A DNA stretch of 64,000 bases from Blasia pusilla. Taxonomy: Eukaryota; Marchantiophyta; Marchantiopsida; Blasiales. The translations under genes and the position numbers were made by a program. The notes beneath the pieces were generated by a model, which was not told where the DNA came from, ran no database searches, and saw nothing but the letters and a program-made list of their open reading frames with translations. Positions 1-10,361 of the stretch are shown here, piece after piece. How positions within the stretch are numbered: position 1 is the stretch's first letter; each line of letters begins with the position of its first letter. Location of the stretch: NCBI GenBank assembly GCA_050084515.1, contig CM114272.1:18910001-18974000 (forward strand), written 5' to 3'.

Positions 1-119
1 GGCCACCGTTATGTACAGACACTCCTTTATTTTCTGCTTCCGATGTTGTGCGTTGGGAGGTACGCCCGCCGAGGCTTTTCGGCTGGCCGCTTCACTATGT
101 GGAGCGAGTTGGAGTTCTG

Positions 120-509
120 CATCACGTTGAGGTGATTGCAGAGGAGGTGATGGACCTGCCCTTGGAGCGGATGCTCGGGCCGTCCACGTCGATTCATGGC
201 AGGTTGCAATGCTAGGATGGCGGAGATGCCCGCTAGACCCGCGATAGAGCGTGCCATAGCTTCTCCTGGTGTTGTGTTCTTTGGATGGCGAGGAGAGGTC
301 TTCCGGTTGGTGAGTCCGGAGGTAGAGCTTTTAGTCCCACAAGGCGTCTTGTTGGATTGAGAGCGCAACCCTTGATGTTGGGGAAAGCGTCATTGAGAGG
401 ATTGGGCTTGCGAGAGCCGATGTGGAGTGTTGTCCATTTCGGATCTGAGACATCCTTGGGTGGAGCAAGTACCACCGATATATCACCCGGAAGGAGGAGG
501 TCGTGGTGA
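120..509 (+). pseudogene. retropepsin-like protease remnant (copy A)
   Basis: Aspartic protease of the gypsy polyprotein, which would cleave Gag-Pol. In copies B and D the same segment reads L-D-S-G-A-Q-P-L-M or H-D-S-G-A-Q-P-L-M, the D-S-G catalytic signature of retropepsins. In copy A the stretch near 350-365 has lost a base relative to B, so the DSGA codons are destroyed while the following Q-P-L-M-L-G-K survives in another frame. Upstream, the segment giving E-E-V-M-D-L-P-L-E-R and S-W-Q (about 140-210) is shared with B and C. Non-functional here. Confidence 0.7.
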
Positions 510-539
510 GGATTCGCTGGGACATCCTCTGATGAGTCC

Positions 540-983
540 ATGATGCGCGCCAAGGCAATAGTGATCGATCCGAGTCCTCACGACGTCTTGGTTGGTGGAG
601 CGATGTTATACCCGATGGGGTTTTCCCTGGATTCGGGAGGAGTCGGCATCCTCTGAGACCAGGATGGCGATCGGTGATGGGCGCCTTAGCTCATTACCCG
701 TTCGATTCACAGTGCGATGATCGAGCAACGGCCAGGAGAGATGGCGACCTTAGCATTTAGCAGTGCCATCACTTGGCCTAGTGATTTGATTGAGGGACAT
801 GTCCATGCAGAGGATACTCCCGTTCTTGACATTTCTATGGAGAGGAGTGTTATGGTAGCTGCATCATTCCGTGGAGGAGAGGTGCAGTTGTGGGGCTCGG
901 CGAGGAGCATCAACGATTGGCGGATCGCACGCGGCCCGGCGTGGAGCGGCGTTTGCACGAGCATGACGGGTCGAGGAACCTGA
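540..983 (+). pseudogene. conserved linker between protease and methyltransferase (copy A)
   Basis: A segment of unknown function kept in all four copies. Conserved blocks are Y/H-D-V-L-V-G-G-A-x-L-Y-P-M-G-F near 565-625, R-P-G-W followed by a G-D-G block near 655-690, and P-x-x-L-I-E-G-H-V-H-x-E-D-T-P near 778-812. The same blocks appear in B (about 48120-48460, minus) and partly in D (36105-36330) and C (59690-59960). The first part of copy A is frame-broken; 717-983 is open. I do not recognise a family, but its persistence in every copy suggests an integral part of Pol. Confidence 0.55.
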
Positions 984-1027
984 GGTAGCGGGAAGTGCTA
1001 CAATGACATCCTTGGATACTACACCCA

Positions 1028-2000
1028 TTGTGTGGTGTACCGGAGGAGGGTATTCGAGTGTTAGATCTCTTTGGAGGATTAGCACGGGTTAGGCTTGCTT
1101 TTTTTGAGGAGGAGTGCGAGTACAACAGTACTTGTATGTGGAGAGTGATGATGTTGCGAGGCGCGTCTCACTACGACATGTGGCGCAATTACGCCTACGT
1201 TTTCCCGACTTATTGTCTGCGTCCGCGATGTGGTACCAGAGTTCCCTACCGAGGGATATTTTGTTGTTGTGGGCGCAGGACTTAGAGCGGGTAGGGACCA
1301 TTGATTTGGTCATTGCCGATTGGCCATGTCAGGGCCAATCGAGTGTTGGACGAGGCAGCGGGTTGGCTAACACTCGGTCCAGGTTGTTTTGGGAGATGTT
1401 GAGGGTCTTACGGCAATTGCAGGAGCACCAATCTCGTTCTCCAACCTACATTCTGGAGAATGTGCCGATCTTAGGAGACTCCAGGTCACGGGTCGTGACG
1501 AGTGCTCATCAGGTGTGTGCCTGGATCGGCCCAGCAGTGTTCTTGGATGCGGCGAGTGTAGGTTCTAGAGCCCATCGCTCGCGTCTATGGTGGACCAACT
1601 TTGTGCCCCATGCGGTGTTATGGAGGGCGTATGCGAGAGTGGAGCGCCCCTCCCCTTTGTTAGTGGATTCCATTCGGATCGATCCAGGTCGCCGATCGAC
1701 TGAGCGGTGAGGCACGATGATCGACCACCACTGATTGTGGTCAACAAGGTAGGCAGGCCGCGGGCAGCCTTGCCCACGTTTGTGAGTTTTCCTGCTTCCT
1801 ATGCTTACAAGGAGGCCGGTCTTGGCTTGGTTTGGGATGACCAGGTTCAGCGGTTGGTGGAGCCCAACGCCCACGAGAGAGAGCGAGCGATGGGATTTCC
1901 CACAAGAGTGACGGTAGTACCATCAGTGTCAGAGGCATCACGACGCCATGTCTTGGGTCAGGCGATGGACCTGAACTGCTTGACATGGATCCTCAGCTTG
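1028..2000 (+). pseudogene. C5 cytosine DNA methyltransferase domain in gypsy Pol (copy A)
   Basis: C5 methyltransferases use S-adenosylmethionine to methylate cytosine in DNA. Visible motifs in order: motif I (VLDLFGG, about 1058-1078; copy B keeps the fuller DLFGGISTGL), motif IV with the catalytic Cys in P-C-Q-G-Q-S (Cys codon 1327-1329), motif VI E-N-V (1456-1464), motif VIII S-R-A-H-R-S-R-L-W (1564-1590), then in a second frame a target-recognition-like stretch with G-F-P (about 1893) and motif X (R-R-H-V-L-G-Q-A-M, about 1944-1970). The ISTG in motif I and the AHRxRxxW in motif VIII resemble DNMT3; the canonical motif order excludes the rearranged plant DRM type. Frameshifts lie near 1085-1115 and 1690-1710. 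Catalytic residues are present but the frame is broken. Confidence 0.85.
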
Positions 2001-2321
2001 GGAGTGGCTGAGCAGCGTCGTATGAGATCGCGACAGATCACAGCTGTTGCGTTGGTGAGCCCCAAGCCACATGCGGTGGACGCAGTGGCTGGGGGCGAGA
2101 CCCGAGGAGATTGGGAGAGACACCCTTGGACTTCTTGGGATGTTTTGCAGGTACGCAAGGAGATGATAGCCACAGCATCGAGCGTGGTTTCGGGCACTGC
2201 ACGTGGAGGAGATCAGAGTTTGCAGTTGGCTGCAGGACAACGGCCGAGTGTTGTTGTTCGAGACGGGGTTGCACCATAGCAACCACCGATACCCGCCCCG
2301 GAGAGTCCTACCGTAGTCACG

Positions 2322-3850
2322 ATGGAGACTTGGGAGCCAAATATGGGCCCTAAGTTGACAGGAGGAGAGCGGCGCCGAATACATCAGTTCCTCACAAGTT
2401 ATAGGAGCTGCTTTGCGTTTAGCATGGAGGATTTGGGTACGCTGAAGGGACCGGGGATCCGCATTGAGTTGTCGAGTGATATGCCGATCTTCGGACGACC
2501 CTCAGAGTGCAGTGATATGGAGAGGGCTGATTGAGTAGGAGCCAAGACTTGGTCGGAGCAAGACTAGTGGAGATGTCGCATGGGGAGTATGCATCTGCCA
2601 CTATCATGCCCGCCAAGAAGGATGTGCATGGCAACTGGACGGATAGGCGGATGTGTGGGGATTACCGACCTATCAATCGGCAGATGAAGTCTGATAGGTA
2701 TGCCATGCCCACCCCTGAGGAGATCTTTGAGCAATTGGTCACGCAAAGGTCTTCAATTCATTGGATTTGCAAGCAGGATACCATCAGCTGCCTATCAGAT
2801 TGGAGGACAGGCAGAAGACGGCATTTTGGGGCATCGATCCTCACGGGAAGGATTGTTTGTACCAGTGGCGGTTCTTACCATTTGGGTTAAAGAACGCCCC
2901 GGCTGAGTTTCAGAGGGTCATGGATAGGATCTTGGCTGGTCTGGATTTTGCTAGGTGTTATATTGATGACATCGTAGTCTTTAGTGCCACGGTTGAGGAG
3001 CATGAGCAACATCTAGAGGAGGTGTTTCGACGATTGCAATTACATGGGCTGAAGCTACATCCAGGGCAAGTGCAAGTTCTTCTACGACCAGATTGAGTAC
3101 TTGGGCATACCGATATACCCAAGGGCCTTGGTGTTCAGCAGACGAAGGTAGAGGCTATCTCACGCATTCCACGCCCTACAGATGTGAGCCGTGTTCGCGC
3201 ATTCATGGGATTGTCGAACTTCTATCGGCGATACGTAAGGGATTCAGCTTGATTGCGAAGCCGCTAACCTTGCTCACCAAGGTGGATCACGAGTGGCACT
3301 GGGGGGATGAGCAGGAGTGAGCATTTCAGTTGCTCAAGGACAGGTTGACGTCCGCACCCATTTTGAGGAGACCGATCAGGGGGCGTCCTTTCCACTTGCA
3401 CACAGATTAGAGCATGTTGGGGCTTGGAGCGGTGCTCACCCAGCATGATGATGAGGGTAGAGAGTTTGTGGTGGCTTACGCTAGCCGCTCGAACAACGCC
3501 TGGCAGAGGCGGAAATCTGGCTCGTATGAGGGTGAGTGCTTGGTGCGGTGTGGGCTATCGCGCATTTTAGGTGTTACTTATTCGGCAACCCCTTTACCAT
3601 CATCACTAATCATCAACCACTAAAGTGGTTGATGGAGTCCGACAAGCTTACAGGGAAGCTTGCGAGATGGGCTCTGTTGTTGCAGGAGTATGATTTTCAG
3701 GTGGTACATAGACCTGGAACGCTCAACCAAGATGCAGATGGGTTGAGTCGTAACCCATGCCCGAGTCGGCCCGAGATGCGATCGGAGCTCGATGGCATGG
3801 AGAGAGTGATGAGGAGTCGGTGCCAGGATGGCACGCATCAGCCTATTTAG
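2322..3850 (+). pseudogene. gypsy reverse transcriptase and RNase H (copy A)
   Basis: RT copies element RNA to DNA and RNase H removes the RNA strand. The piece at 2761-3096 holds L-D-L-Q-A-G-Y-H-Q-L, F-G-L-K-N-A-P-A-E-F-Q and the active-site box Y-I-D-D (2959-2970). Further pieces: 2322-2534 (N-terminal, with a stop), 2531-2760 (shifted), 3093-3320 (connection) and 3414-3850 (RNase H-like, ending near L-S-R-N-P). The frame changes at least four times and in-frame stops occur, for example near 2532. Copy B carries the same domain with fewer breaks. Confidence 0.9.
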
Positions 3851-4109
3851 GCATGTTGGCTATAGAGAGCCAGAGTGTGGAGACTTCGATGGCGAGGTCT
3901 AGTGGAGAGTCTTTGGATCCCAAGGCCAGTGAGGACACGACAAGTGGCCGAGATATTCTTGATGATGGAGTAGTCTTAGAGTACCTTCGTCTTGGCGACC
4001 TTGCGAGCACCATGGATGCTAGAGAGCGGGATCGGATCCTGGCCCGGGCGGCGATTCCGTTTGGAGAGGACACATGTGTTTTGAGGGTTTGGGAGGATGG
4101 CGAGCACGC

Positions 4110-4769
4110 GTAGTGCCGCATCCTTTGCAGAGAGCACGACTAGTGCAAAGCATGCCCATGAGGAGTTGGGTCACTTTGGGGTGAAGCGGACGTATAGCTT
4201 GCTCCGATTCAGTATTGGTGACGAGGAATGCGGGACGGCGTTGATGAGTTTGTTGCCAGTGCATGGTGTGTGATCGGGTCCAAGCATCGTTCAATGCTCC
4301 GACTCCACAGTTGCATCCATTACCGAACATGGGCTTAGGGTATAGATGGAGTTTGGATTTTGCAGGACCTTTGCCCTTGACAGAGCGTCACAGTCGTTAT
4401 GTGTTGGTGATGGTCGAGCACTTCTCGAAGTGGATCGAGTTGGTTGCATTGCCTGACAAAGCAAGTGAGGGAGTAGCTTATGCCTTCCTTGACAGAGTGC
4501 TGAGTCATTATGGCGCACCAACTAAGGTGTTGACAGACCAGGGTACCGAGTTTCGCGGTGAGTTCCAGGCCTTGTGTGATCAGGCGCTGATCGACCACCG
4601 CACGACTTCGCGAGATCATCCTGAGGCGGATGGATTAGCGGAGAGAGTTACGCACACGGTGAAGAGGGGTTTACGCAAGTATGGCTTGCAGAGAGGTCAC
4701 CTAGGAGATTGGGACCTCCAGTTCCCATGGTTGGCGATGGGATACAGATTCAATGGCGAGCATCCTTAG
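4110..4769 (+). pseudogene. gypsy integrase core (copy A)
   Basis: DDE integrase joining element DNA to the host chromosome. The open segment 4263-4769 shows W-S-L-D-F-A-G-P (first Asp), T-D-Q-G-T-E-F (second Asp) and A-D-G-L-A-E-R (Glu, 35 residues after the second Asp), the D,D-35-E spacing of retroviral-type integrases. The preceding HHCC zinc-binding region (about 4135-4275) is frame-shifted; H-E-E-L-G-H-F-G-V-K-R is readable. The frame shifts again near 4710-4770 before the C-terminal part. Confidence 0.88.
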
Positions 4770-5395
4770 CGTCTTTTTCACCGTACTTGCTACTTTATGG
4801 CCGAGAGCCAGATTTACCTGCGGCCATTCGTCGAGATGCTGGTGAGGTGCTGAACCTTGATGACCCAGATGTATGGGTGCGAGCATGTTCTCAGAGGGCT
4901 GAGTTATTTCGGAGAGTGATGCCCATGGCGTTCGAGAACTTGGCGATTGCACAGCATCGGGATACGTTGAGGTATGCGACTATTCGAGGTGGTGGTTATC
5001 GACCAACTATCCGGAGGTTTCATCAGGGAGATTATGTCTATTTGCAGCAGACGGCACCGACGACGTTGGATGTGATCGCAGGCGACACTATCCCGAGAGT
5101 GCGTGACATTTTTTGCTATCGGGTGTTCTCTTCTTTGGAGGGACGCGATGGTATGGTATGGAAGGACCATGTGCGTAATTGTGCGCCATGTCACCTTCCT
5201 AACATTGATGGTACAGTAGATCCGAGCTTAGTAGTAGTTCCTGCAGGCTTGCGTTGTATGTTGTGTGGTTCTGCCCGTGGTGCGGCCACGATGCTAGTCT
5301 GTGATGGGTGTTCGAGAGGATGGCATATGGCATGTTTGACGCCACCTCTCACTAGGGTTCCTCAGGGACGATGGATGTGTCCCAGATGTACATAG
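4709..5395 (+). CDS. integrase C-terminus with PHD finger (copy A)
   Basis: An open 228-residue segment. Its N-terminal part continues integrase (L-Y-G-R-E-P-D-L-P), followed by G-D-Y-V-Y-L-Q, typical of gypsy integrase C-terminal domains, and E-G-R-D-G..W-K-D-H. The last ~47 residues (about 5252-5392) form a C4HC3 PHD zinc finger: C-M-L-C, C-D-G-C, H-M-A-C and C-P-R-C, with the P-P-L run and the W two residues before the last Cys pair, as in PHD fingers that bind the histone H3 tail. The position at the end of integrase is where chromoviruses carry a chromodomain, suggesting a role in choosing chromatin for integration. The open reading frame is part of a broken polyprotein, so expression is doubtful. 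Confidence 0.85.
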   Translation: MGPPVPMVGDGIQIQWRASLASFSPYLLLYGREPDLPAAIRRDAGEVLNLDDPDVWVRACSQRAELFRRVMPMAFENLAIAQHRDTLRYATIRGGGYRPTIRRFHQGDYVYLQQTAPTTLDVIAGDTIPRVRDIFCYRVFSSLEGRDGMVWKDHVRNCAPCHLPNIDGTVDPSLVVVPAGLRCMLCGSARGAATMLVCDGCSRGWHMACLTPPLTRVPQGRWMCPRCT

Positions 5396-5577
5396 AGAAG
5401 GTAGTTCTACATTCCGACTTGTGTCTATGACATGGATGACAAGGAGGCGACTAACGATGGGGCCACATGAGCACCCGGCCTTCTTGCTCTTAGCGTTTGA
5501 GAGATGTATGTCATGGTAGGTAGGGATAGATGGCTATCTGGAGTTAGAGGGACCTAACCACCAGCTAGGGGGGCGAT

Positions 5578-5703
5578 TGGAGATATTTTGGTTCTTCTTG
5601 TCTCGTTGTTTGGATGCCATGAGTTAGCATGGGATCATGCGTGTTTGTGTGTGTGTTCGGTGACAGCGATGTATGTTGTGTAGCGATGTGTATGCGCACG
5701 ACA
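5578..5703 (+). repeat. terminal module Y of copy A
   Basis: 126 bp directly after the purine-rich tract, beginning TGGAGATATT and ending GCGCACGACA. The same sequence forms the last part of the 641-bp unit at 5706-6346, of the units at 11511-12152 and 54577-55193, and the 3' ends of copies B (43305-43436) and C (63352-63470 plus 63715-63731). Two bases (GC) separate it from the next unit. Confidence 0.8.
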
Positions 5704-5705
5704 GC

Positions 5706-6346
5706 TGTCACGTCTTTTAGGATAGATCGGTGGGATATTATAGAGCGCCATCATGAGTAGTGGAGGACACGCCCAGTAGGTCAAGGGTGACCTCCAGAGG
5801 CCCTTGGAAACCTGAGATAGCAGGTTTCCCCTTCGTTTCGGCTCATTTGGAGCCATATTGAGGAACTTACTATTTTAGGTAAGTACCATTTTGAGTATAT
5901 GATCGACTTTATATTTTTGGTAAGTAGCCCTTGACCTCCTACATCAGGTCAAGAGCCAAGGAGGTGACTTGGGAGAATAGGTTACCATGGAGAGAGCTTG
6001 GGAGAGGAGAGGGGTATACCTCAAGGAGAGAGAGCTTGAGAGCTCATTCTCTCTTTGTTGAACCTCTTGGCATGAGGCAGCGGAGCTATGGTACCTTGCC
6101 TTGTGAGTGTAACCCAAGCCTCTCATTAGGAGAGTGGGTTTGGTTTGACATGAGAGAGAGTGCACACCTTTGAGGGTTATGGTGTAAGATGGTGTAGAGA
6201 GATATTGGATCTTACTTTAATTGGAGATATCTTGGTTCTTCTTGTCTCGTTGTTTGGATGCCATGAGTTAGCATGGGATCATGCGTGTTTGTGTGTGTGT
6301 TCGGTGACAGCGATGTATGTTGTGTAGCGATGTGTATGCGCACGAC
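5706..6346 (+). repeat. LTR-like unit X-Y, next to copy A
   Basis: 641 bp bounded by TGTCACGTC and GCACGACA (TG..CA ends). It holds a hairpin near 5928-5956 (CTTGACCT / AGGTCAAG arms) and ends with module Y (6222-6346), a second copy of the sequence at 5578-5703. It matches the units at 11511-12152 and 54577-55193 along its length. No target duplication is visible. It could be a solo LTR of the gypsy-DNMT family inserted or retained head-to-tail after copy A. Confidence 0.8.
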
Positions 6347-7392
6347 AGACACAACAGACTTGTCGCCAGCCTCATCCGACATCTTGGAACGAAGTTACAC
6401 CCAAACAACCTACTGACTCTCTATGCCGTCGACTTGATAGAACTCTACCTACGTCAAAATAAGATGTGAAAATATGACCAACGTTAATTGTGCATGAAAA
6501 AATAAGACCGCGTTATGGGAGATGGATGTTATATATCATCTCATTCTTGGAGTTATGAAAGAATTTCAATTTATTGCTGGTTGGGCTTATTTACATGCAA
6601 ATAATCCTATGGTTTGGATTACTCCCATGTATGGAAAATGAAAATGTCTAAGGTTCTTAAGGGGTTTACCATAATCCCCTTTGGACATATAACCCCATGA
6701 GTACTTCTTTAGGTACCTTGTTTGGCTTAGGTCATAAGGCCATCTCATTAGATGATTAGACATTCTAACTACACATTTTTTCTTTATCAATCTATACTAA
6801 TAACAAAACACACCAAGGTTACAATAAGTAGGAAGGGAACACAAAAAATTCTATGAGAAGTGAAGAAATGACTAGAACCTTAGTTTTATGGACATGGGGT
6901 ATTATATTTTTTTGCACCCTCACAAATTGTATGTGTAAAACTCAACCTATTTTTGAGAATCTATGTAATTTTCATCCACATAGCCTTGCATGAGTGGACA
7001 GTGATGTAAATGTGTACGTGAGTAATTTTTGTATAATTGGTAGGAGGTGGCATTAAAGAGTAAATTTGGGACGAAAGTTGGAATTGGGGAAGAGAGGGAA
7101 AAATAGAGTCAATTGGAGGGCAACAAGGGAGAACAATGCTTGCCAAAGCGTTAAGATGAAAAAATTATGCTCGATTTATGTCTCGCTCTAGAAAAATTGA
7201 ATGGATGGCATCAAGAAAACGAGAGTGTCAATTGATCTCGAAGTAGATTTTTTTGTATTTTATGCCCATGAAATTATAGGAGCACGTCAACCTATGTAGC
7301 TCCAATTGCAAAAGTTGTGCAATGGGAGTTGCTAAGGTAAGTAGTGACAAAGGGAATAAGTTATATAAAAAGACTTCTCATGTTATAACTTA
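6347..7392. other. non-coding, one LTR fragment
   Basis: No gene recognised. About 6354-6452, read on the minus strand, resembles the sequence at 32030-32100 that begins the LTR-like region of copy D (shared core GGGTGTAACTT and GTCGGATGAGG), so it is probably a remnant of that LTR. The remainder is AT-rich. Confidence 0.4.
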
Positions 7393-7604
7393 CTAGTGGA
7401 TGCCCATGCAATGCTCGGATTAATGATTGAAAACGTGATTACTAATTTATAAAACCTCCAAAGTTGTTAAAAGACCTTTTAAATCAACTTAGAATGATCA
7501 TATTGACTAGGAAATCGAACGATTTTATTAGTTGAGAAGACCATGTGTCAATAGAAGAAGAGTATTGAAATTGAAAGGACACTCTCCAATAATAAGAATA
7601 TACA
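7393..7604 (-). mobile_element. small non-autonomous Helitron (degenerate 5' end)
   Basis: On the minus strand the 3' end reads GCATGGGCATCCA then CTAG|T (7393-7396), a Helitron-type terminus. The 5' end near 7585-7604 resembles the TATTATTGGAGAGTG start of the copy at 10627 but the initial TC is blurred. No ORF. Confidence 0.45.
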
Positions 7605-10147
7605 TTTGTATCTTAACTTGCAATGTGGATTCCATATGGAAGTTTCTCATGCACAATAAGATGCAAATAAGTAAGAATGCCCCCATGCCCATGCAACGCA
7701 AAGAATCACTCCCATTCTTACTAGTTAATTTAAAAAGAGAGTGAGATCGTGATTGAATTTGTGTTTTAAACGGAAGTGGGAGGGAAGACGTACAATGGCT
7801 GATCGAACCGCCCAAAGAAACTAATATGGGAACCTTTCTCCACCCCCTCTCAATAAGGCACCTATCACTTACCGAAATGCATATTTTCTCTAAAAATACT
7901 TGTAAATACTAAAAATATAAAAAATACTTTTAAAATGTTGGATTGGTGTTTGTGACACAACTATAAATTAGTATTTAAAAGTCTCATTATATTTGGTGCT
8001 ACAATTTTTTTAATTTTGGTGGATTTCCAAACTTCCATATGTTCTTGTGAATTCTCAAAATCTCGTGGCGATTGCATGTGAGTTCTCGAAGTAATTTAGT
8101 AGTTTCTGATATTAATGAAAAGAAAATTCCGTCGCGAAATTCCGTCCCCTCCTGAAGTAGGCAACGGATAGCTTCTGTCCATCCATCCATGGCGAGAACG
8201 GAGCCGTCCACGCGGAAGAACGTGCGAAATGACCAGGTTCCTTAGATTGCGTTTGGTAGTTCGGGATTTGGAGATCAGTGGCTAGTCTCCGAGAATCCAT
8301 GGCGCCGGCTATGGCGGGAAGGAACTCCCGAGGGGGCATTCTTCACGCTATCGATGAGGGCGGTAGTGTGGCAGCGTCGGCCCAGAGCGTTTGGCGGCGG
8401 ATCGGCCCCTGTCGATTTTGCTTCAGCTTCGAGCGATTGTAGCCGACAAAGGCCTCGGTACGTCCCGCACGGTCCGGAGTTCCACGGCCAAAAGCTTCGG
8501 TAGGCGACCCTCGATCGCTTTGGCAGGCTCAGAGCGCGAAATTTTAATGACATCGACTCCAGGAGTCCAGGTTGAAGCATGGGACACGACTTCGCTTGAA
8601 TCGCTTCGCTCCGATCCGCTCCGCTCCACGCAATCAATCGACCGGACTTATTTGAAGGCCGACTGCAAGCGGCTTTGATGCGGTATTGGTACTCAACTCC
8701 GCGCAATCATCCTGCGCTCAAGCTGCAGACAGAGTTACACTTCTTTAATCTTCATTGACGGTGAGTTCAAAAGGCATGGGAGTCTCCCACCTTTGTCCAC
8801 TATCCAGTGGTCCACGCCGTAGTTGAAATGCACCTCCAGCGATTTGTGGCCGACGGTCCCGTGCTGTTCATTGTGGAGTGCCAATCCCACGAGGCTCCGT
8901 ATCATTTCCAGTATACGGGAATCTTCAAAGCTCCCTCGCACAGCTCATACGTCGGCTACTGTTCTTCTGCAGATACGAGGGAAGTTGGAATCCTGCTGAT
9001 CGTAGTCTACCAGGAGTACTCAAGCAGGAAATGAGTGAAAGGATGCAACAATAGTTCCCTCCGAGGGATCCACGACAGGTACTGCAATTACGCATGGTTT
9101 GCCGAGGTGATTCATCCAATGGCTGGTTGTAAGCGAGAAGGGACTGTCCAGCTCGGAGAACATAAGATCTGCTAGGTCAACGATACTCTGGTTTGCATGC
9201 GCATGCACTTGTTGATTAAACTTTATCCAAAATCAATCTAGCAAATGCATGTGAGATCCGAAAACTCTTGGAGTCTTGGACGTCTCGTTTCGACCAATTC
9301 AACCCTCAACTTCGACGCGGTCCATCTCTGCAGGCTGACACCTACCCTGTCCGATCACCGTTGACTAACCGTTCCAATTCGACAGAATCCGAGACGACGG
9401 AACGCTCGTCGCTGCCTCATGCAGGAGCCGACGACCAAAAACGACCATCCGGTCATGTCTCCACCGGCACCAAACCGATTGATTCATCGCTTCCCAAGCA
9501 CATCTGAAATTCCGCTGCCTCCTTCCAACCCAGGCGACGCGTCCTCTCCTCCATTCTTCGGCACCGCCAAGATCAGTACATTACACTACATTGGTTCCTC
9601 ACAACCTAATGACGACGACGACGACCTCGCACACATCCACACGTTGGGTGTTTCCAGAGCTTTGCGAGCTCCACACACCACCTTTTTAGGGATTGCGGGC
9701 CATCGCCACAAGCGCGATATGGCACTGTTAGAGTTCATCTTCGTTCATTCATTCCTTTTCGTGCATGCGATGGGGGCCAGGTATGCATGATCCCCGTCCA
9801 TATCCGTATGTATAGGAAAGCGCAACAGGCGACATTTTTGTGCCATTTGAGAGTAATGGTAATATAAACATGATTTTTTATAATATACTAATGGAGTGAA
9901 ATAATTAATCATGATGGGGAGATAATGTTTTTTTTCTCCACCGGGAGGATTTTTTTTTGACACAAGCCAAGCAAAGAAGTGTTTGCAAGTCAAGAAGACA
10001 CTTTCCAATCATAATATAGATTAGTTGGTGCCTAAAGAATATATAATTTTAAATTATCCATATTAAATGTGCAATTGAATTCAAGCTTTCTAGACTAGAA
10101 ATGACATGTGATTTGAAAATTAAAAGGCACTCTTAGATAACGATATA
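7605..10147. other. AT-rich region without a recognised gene
   Basis: Mostly non-coding. 8230-9800 is less AT-rich and has short open stretches on both strands; two minus-strand pieces (9020-9208 and 8735-8941) read like protein and lie in adjacent frames, but I recognise no family and no splice model stands out. A further degenerate Helitron 5' end (minus strand, TC at 10019-10020) precedes a stretch without a clear 3' end. Confidence 0.35.
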
Positions 10148-10361
10148 CTAGTAAGGTGCTTATGTACACACGGTAAGAGTGTTTGAAGAGCTTTTGCTAG
10201 TCTATAGTCCATAAAGGGAAGGGACTAATGATTCTCCATACAAATTGCAGTTTTTTTATTATTGCCCGTAACATGTGAAAATTTTCTTGTTGCCGAGTTT
10301 TCACATGTTGAATAGAGAGGTGTTTGCAAATCAAGAAGGCACACTCCTATAATAATATAGA
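10148..10361 (-). mobile_element. small non-autonomous Helitron
   Basis: 214 bp. The minus strand begins A|TCTATATTATTATAGGAG (10361 downward) and ends CTAG|T (10148-10151), the A/T insertion rule of Helitrons. Its first ~75 bases match the copy at 10627-10788 (shared GATTT-CAAACAC and ACATGTG blocks followed by CAACAAGAAA). The subterminal hairpin is weak. Confidence 0.55.

Larger units (their letters stand above)
1..5703 (+). mobile_element. Gypsy-DNMT-PHD element, copy A (5' part outside window)
   Basis: A Ty3/gypsy-type retrotransposon entered partway through: base 1 corresponds to about 49034 in copy B on the other strand, so gag lies outside the window. Order on the plus strand: protease remnant, conserved linker, C5 DNA methyltransferase, reverse transcriptase and RNase H, integrase, PHD finger, a purine-rich tract (5565-5575) and a 126-bp terminal module ending in CGACA. 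The RT-RNase H-integrase order places it in Ty3/gypsy. Frameshifts and stops in protease, methyltransferase, RT and integrase mean it is not autonomous. Nucleotide similarity to copy B is visibly high along the whole length. Confidence 0.9.

Noticed and set aside
1114-2279. Host DRM-type or CMT-type methyltransferase gene fragment
   Set aside because: Motif order is I to X, not rearranged as in DRM; no chromodomain, BAH or UBA is nearby; it sits in register inside gypsy Pol in more than one copy.
5706-6346. X-Y units as spliced products of an X-intron-Y element
   Set aside because: No GT..AG boundaries are visible where X meets the leader or where the purine tract meets Y in copy B.
8275-8706. 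143-codon minus-strand open frame
   Set aside because: Ser/Arg-rich with no motif; overlaps open frames on the other strand, as expected in a local GC-rich patch.
9880-10020. A further complete Helitron ending near 9889
   Set aside because: The 5' TC end at 10020 is convincing, but no CTAG end with a hairpin could be found.
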